From an uncultured Prevotellaceae bacterium (GTDB lineage: Bacteria > Bacteroidota > Bacteroidia > Bacteroidales > Bacteroidaceae): a stretch of DNA of 64,000 nt. The notes beneath the pieces were generated by a model that made no database searches, was not told where the DNA came from, and saw nothing but the letters and a program-made list of their open reading frames with translations. Positions 61,280 through 64,000 of this stretch are shown piece by piece. Within the stretch, counting starts at the first letter, position 1. Each line of letters opens with the position of its first letter. The position numbers and the translations under genes are program-made. The stretch covers positions 21,871 through 85,870 of the forward strand of contig ONCH01000001.1 in the NCBI GenBank assembly GCA_900316265.1. The letters are read 5' to 3'.

Positions 61280-62413
61280 ATGATATACGAATTTTTCTCT
61301 TCTCTGCCACTGATGGTCTGCGTGGTAATGGTTGTTCAGCTGACTCTTACCTACAGACGGCGTACGGATAAAGCCATACGCTGGTTACTCCTATGGGCAA
61401 TAGCGACACTATTATTATACGGATGTCACTTCATTTACTTTAACCACTTCAGCGATCTTCTACCATTTAGCGACACGCTATATGTGGCACTGAACCTGAC
61501 GGTCTATCCTCTATTCCTATTATATATTAGTGCCATTACCGACCGTAAGCCGCTGTCGCAACAAAAGAGATTTCTCTGGTCGGCATTCATGTCACCAGTA
61601 ACGGCAGGAATAGTTGTAGGTGGACTGTACGGGGCTATGGATGCAGGAGAAGCCAAGGCTTTCATCACAAGCTATCTCTATCATGGCTATGAAACAACAC
61701 TAAGCGGACTGGCACTCGCTCAGGCATGGGTTCATATCGTCTGTCATATTACCTTTGCCATACAAGTCATCATTGTCATTGTCAGAGGATTCCGACGCAT
61801 AAGGCGCTTCAACAAAACTGTAGAGCAACTATATGCAGACACGGAGAACAAAGAGATTGAAGCAATCCCCACAATCCTTATCTTATTCATCGTTACTTCA
61901 CTGGTTTCTACCATTGTCAACGTAATAGGACGACAGATGTTTGTCGATACCGTTATCATAGCCCTGCCTTCAGTAGCTTTCTCTGCGCTCATCTTCGCCC
62001 TGTCATGGGTAGGCATGCAGCACAATTTCTCTATGCGAGACATCCCAGAGGAACAGGAGAAAGAAACAGACGACAGCGAAAAAGTGACTGCTGTTCCAAG
62101 CGCCAACAGCATCATCATATATGAGAAACTGGAGAATCTGATGAACAACGAACAGATATTCCTCCAAAACGACCTGCTTCTCAACGATGTAGCTAAATTG
62201 CTAGGAACCAATCGCACCTATCTGCTTCAGGCACTCAGCAGTTGTGCACACATGACTTTCAAGGAATACATCAACCGAAAGCGTATTGCTCATGCAGAAC
62301 AACTGATAGCCAACAATCCTCTGATGCCCAAGACAGAGATTGCAACACGCTCAGGCTACAACAGCATGTCATCTTTCTACCGTAATCTCGGTCACTATAG
62401 TAAGAAACAGTAG
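61280..62413 (+). CDS. membrane-bound AraC-family transcription regulator
   Basis: The start is set at ATG 61280, since earlier in-frame codons lie inside the promoter. The 377-residue product has about seven membrane helices (about 1-265, for example WLLLWAIATLLLYGCHFIYF and VIIALPSVAFSALIFALSWV) and a C-terminal AraC-type DNA-binding domain (about 285-375) with both helix-turn-helix units (LNDVAKLLGTNRTYLLQALS; TEIATRSGYNSMSSFYRNL). This form, with a membrane sensor and cytoplasmic AraC domain, is frequent in Bacteroidetes. It is divergent from the five-gene lipoprotein array, which is its most likely target by position. Confidence 0.87.
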   Translation: MIYEFFSSLPLMVCVVMVVQLTLTYRRRTDKAIRWLLLWAIATLLLYGCHFIYFNHFSDLLPFSDTLYVALNLTVYPLFLLYISAITDRKPLSQQKRFLWSAFMSPVTAGIVVGGLYGAMDAGEAKAFITSYLYHGYETTLSGLALAQAWVHIVCHITFAIQVIIVIVRGFRRIRRFNKTVEQLYADTENKEIEAIPTILILFIVTSLVSTIVNVIGRQMFVDTVIIALPSVAFSALIFALSWVGMQHNFSMRDIPEEQEKETDDSEKVTAVPSANSIIIYEKLENLMNNEQIFLQNDLLLNDVAKLLGTNRTYLLQALSSCAHMTFKEYINRKRIAHAEQLIANNPLMPKTEIATRSGYNSMSSFYRNLGHYSKKQ

Positions 62414-62439
62414 CTAGGAGCTGTGTAAGCTTCAAAGCC

Positions 62440-62508
62440 AGCCTAATACAGACGCGTATTAGGCTAATACAGATACTAGTCAGCCTAATAACAGATGCGT
62501 ACTAGGCT
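62440..62508. repeat. two inverted-repeat units related to the palindrome at 34217
   Basis: AGCCTAATA (62440-62448) with TATTAGGCT (62457-62465), then AGCCTA (62482-62487) with TAGGCT (62503-62508), followed on the plus strand by TTATTTTAT. Lying between convergent genes, they may also serve as a bidirectional terminator. Confidence 0.8.
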
Positions 62509-63650
62509 TATTTTATCAACCTCCACTCACGAGGTGTGAAGTCGCGAGTGTCAGGCTTCCAGGACGGATCGGGCATATACCAGAAAAACTGGCTAAAATA
62601 CTTCTGCAACTTCTTGTCCTTGAAGACGTAACCGCGATTGGCAAAGGGCAGATTGGTCAGGATGCGGCGCTGCTCCTCGCTCTTATCGTTGTCTTCCAAG
62701 ATATAGCTGCCCGGCATGTAGCGGACGCTACGGTCATAGAATGTGCCGAGTTTGAAATCGTCATAATGCAAACGCTCAGCAGACTGTATGTTCATATCGT
62801 CCTTGGGACGGAAGTTCTGGGCGTGCCACGTTACAGCACCGTTTCTCAGGGCTATCTCCACAAACAACTCGTCATAGTTCTTGGTTTTCTTCACCTTACC
62901 AACGCCCTCAGTCACAACAAAGGGAGACTGTGAGAATATCGAGTCCTCAACAAAGAAATGTTTGGCAGTATTCTTGGCCTCAATACGCAGGGTGAAATCA
63001 TCAATCTGCTGGTTAGCCCAACGCATGGCAGGCATTAACCAGTAAGGCACTTCGAAGGTACGTCCTACACCATAGCTCATCAGGTAGCGGTAAGTGTGGT
63101 GGATGGTGTTCTGTCCTGGCTTAAAGCGGGCTATGAAGTAGTAGGTGTAAGCAAAGTCAATGAGACTGTCCAACTCGGTGTTATAAAGCAGACTATTATT
63201 CGGCAGTTCCTCGCCATTGCGCATCTTCACCTCATCATAAGACTTCCATTTATCGAGGTTCAGTGGCAGGAAATCACAAGCCTCGTTGTACTTCGTCTTG
63301 ACAACGGCATTCATATAACTGAGCTGTTCGCCATTCATCACCACCGTAAAGTCGCTGATGTAAGGATGAATACCCTGCGGACTGAATGCTACCTCATCGT
63401 TGTAGGGGGCACCGGCCTCGAAACCCATCGTCACCGTTTTCTCCTTGCCACGATTCGTCAGCACGTACTGCACATCAACCGTTGCATAGCCATCGTCACA
63501 GAGACTGATGGTCAGTACCTCCTTCGTCAGCGCAATGTCCGTCTCCTGTACAGGCACCAGATGATTGCCATTCACAAAGAACACACCGTCGTTCGCACCT
63601 ACAGTCAACGTCATCATCATGACGACAGCAACTAACAACCATTTCTTCAT
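62508..63650 (-). CDS. secreted protein with C-terminal YARHG-like domain
   Basis: The start is set at the ATG ending at 63650, which gives 380 residues and a clean signal peptide (MKKWLLVAVVMMMTLTVGA); an in-frame codon 60 bases earlier would put 20 residues in front of it. The body is beta-rich (ISLCDDGYATVDVQYVLTNR; TVTMGFEAGAPYND), and the C terminus (LPFANRGYVFKDKKLQKYFS, then WYMPDP) fits a YARHG domain, an extracellular module often seen in Bacteroidetes. The function is unknown. Promoter-like words TACTTTCG (63671-63678) and TATCTTTG (63738-63745) lie upstream on the minus strand. Confidence 0.8.
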   Translation of the reverse strand: MKKWLLVAVVMMMTLTVGANDGVFFVNGNHLVPVQETDIALTKEVLTISLCDDGYATVDVQYVLTNRGKEKTVTMGFEAGAPYNDEVAFSPQGIHPYISDFTVVMNGEQLSYMNAVVKTKYNEACDFLPLNLDKWKSYDEVKMRNGEELPNNSLLYNTELDSLIDFAYTYYFIARFKPGQNTIHHTYRYLMSYGVGRTFEVPYWLMPAMRWANQQIDDFTLRIEAKNTAKHFFVEDSIFSQSPFVVTEGVGKVKKTKNYDELFVEIALRNGAVTWHAQNFRPKDDMNIQSAERLHYDDFKLGTFYDRSVRYMPGSYILEDNDKSEEQRRILTNLPFANRGYVFKDKKLQKYFSQFFWYMPDPSWKPDTRDFTPREWRLIK

Positions 63651-63737
63651 AATCCTATCTATTTCTGTTGCGAAAGTACAATGGTTTTTATCTAGCGCAT
63701 AATACCTCATAAGGTTTAATTAGAGTTTTCTTGCGTG

Positions 63738-63745
63738 CAAAGATA
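63738..63745 (-). promoter_or_regulatory. -7 promoter element of the YARHG-like gene
   Basis: Minus-strand TATCTTTG about 88 bases before the ATG; a second, weaker word TACTTTCG lies at 63671-63678. Confidence 0.5.
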
Positions 63746-63797
63746 CAATATTTTTTCTAAATAACAATGCATAACCTTTTTATTTTGTGCGGAAGAT

Positions 63798-63827
63798 GGT
63801 TACACGGTTACAGCTGTAACCGTAACC
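63798..63827. repeat. palindrome CGGTTACAG/CTGTAACCG with flanking half-sites
   Basis: A perfect 18-base palindrome (63805-63822) is flanked by GGTTA (63798-63802) and TAACC (63823-63827), giving four GGTTA(C) half-sites in 30 bases. It looks like a protein-binding site or a compact hairpin. Confidence 0.7.
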
Positions 63828-63859
63828 GCAGGGTCTGTAAGGACAGGAAAATCGCCAAA

Positions 63860-63927
63860 AGATTTAACCTATTAACATAACATGCCTCAAACCCTTTGTG
63901 TATCGTGGTTTGAGGCATGTTAAATGT
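63860..63927 (+). repeat. dispersed 68-base intergenic element, copy 2
   Basis: Matches the reverse complement of 34451-34518 at 63 of 68 positions. The arms ACATGCCTCAAACC and GGTTTGAGGCATGT form a 14-bp inverted repeat around CTTTGTGTATCGT. The extra shared word GAAATGCATGTTAAAT ends the window at 63985-64000. Confidence 0.9.
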
Positions 63928-64000
63928 CTGTTCAACTATTATCGTTCATTTAACCGACTTTGTGTGAACTGCACCCCAAAATATGAAATGCATGTTAAAT

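Larger units (their letters stand above)
63651..64000. other. repeat-rich intergenic region to the window end
   Basis: After the promoter region of the YARHG-like gene there is no credible reading frame. The stretch contains an 18-base perfect palindrome (63805-63822) and the second copy of the dispersed 68-base element (63860-63927), and it ends inside further related sequence. Confidence 0.7.

Overview
The window looks like chromosomal DNA of a Bacteroidales bacterium, most likely Prevotella in the broad sense. The support is the promoter type (TAnnTTTG about 20 bases after a TTTG/TTG box, seen many times), a complete SprA type IX secretion translocon next to ruvA, the parA-parB-DUF5683-lytic transglycosylase-relA block, meso-diaminopimelate dehydrogenase, Omp28-type proteins and the C-terminal sorting tails of secreted proteins. 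Most of the window is dense, moderate-GC housekeeping or cell-envelope DNA. The stretch from about 34.1 to 40.45 kb is visibly AT-richer and holds unfamiliar genes, a broken gene and structured non-coding DNA; it is the accessory island.

Layout. 0-6.5 kb: a partner-switching module (SpoIIE-type phosphatase fused to an anti-sigma-like ATPase, ABC-2 transporter, lipoprotein, STAS protein). 6.5-9 kb: secreted esterase divergent from a LuxR-type regulator. 9-14 kb: porin-like protein, imelysin, di-heme c-type cytochrome and a short protein resembling the soluble domain of the Bacteroidetes cytochrome c assembly fusion; together this looks like a metal (iron) acquisition or redox operon. 14-22 kb: sprA and ruvA. 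22-30.6 kb: ddh, parAB block, relA/spoT, pectinesterase, MerR regulator. 30.6-34.1 kb: a four-gene CsgG/DUF4810/DUF799-like lipoprotein operon and trpS.

34.1-40.45 kb (island): a palindrome-rich intergenic region, a 5'-truncated and frameshifted leucine-rich-repeat gene, a tightly packed operon of a soluble Ser/Thr kinase, an unrecognised 392-residue protein and a small PD-(D/E)XK-like nuclease candidate, then a roughly 130-nt near-continuous hairpin (probable structured RNA or leader) in front of an unrecognised secreted protein. The kinase/unknown/nuclease trio plus the structured RNA are the best candidates here for an undescribed system, possibly defensive; this is inference from composition and context.

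40.5-45.6 kb: thioredoxin-like protein, DUF6029-like outer membrane protein and two Omp28-type CxxC proteins in one run. 45.8-53.6 kb: membrane-anchored regulator, NfeD, stomatin-like protein, receiver-histidine kinase, glmS, uxaC, asparaginase. 53.6-61.1 kb: S9 peptidase and five tandem lipoprotein genes that share almost the same first 75 bases but carry different bodies. 61.2-63.7 kb: membrane AraC-type regulator and a YARHG-like secreted protein. Two dispersed intergenic repeat families each occur once near 34.2-34.5 kb and once near 62.4-64.0 kb. No rRNA, tRNA, CRISPR array, transposase or integrase was seen.
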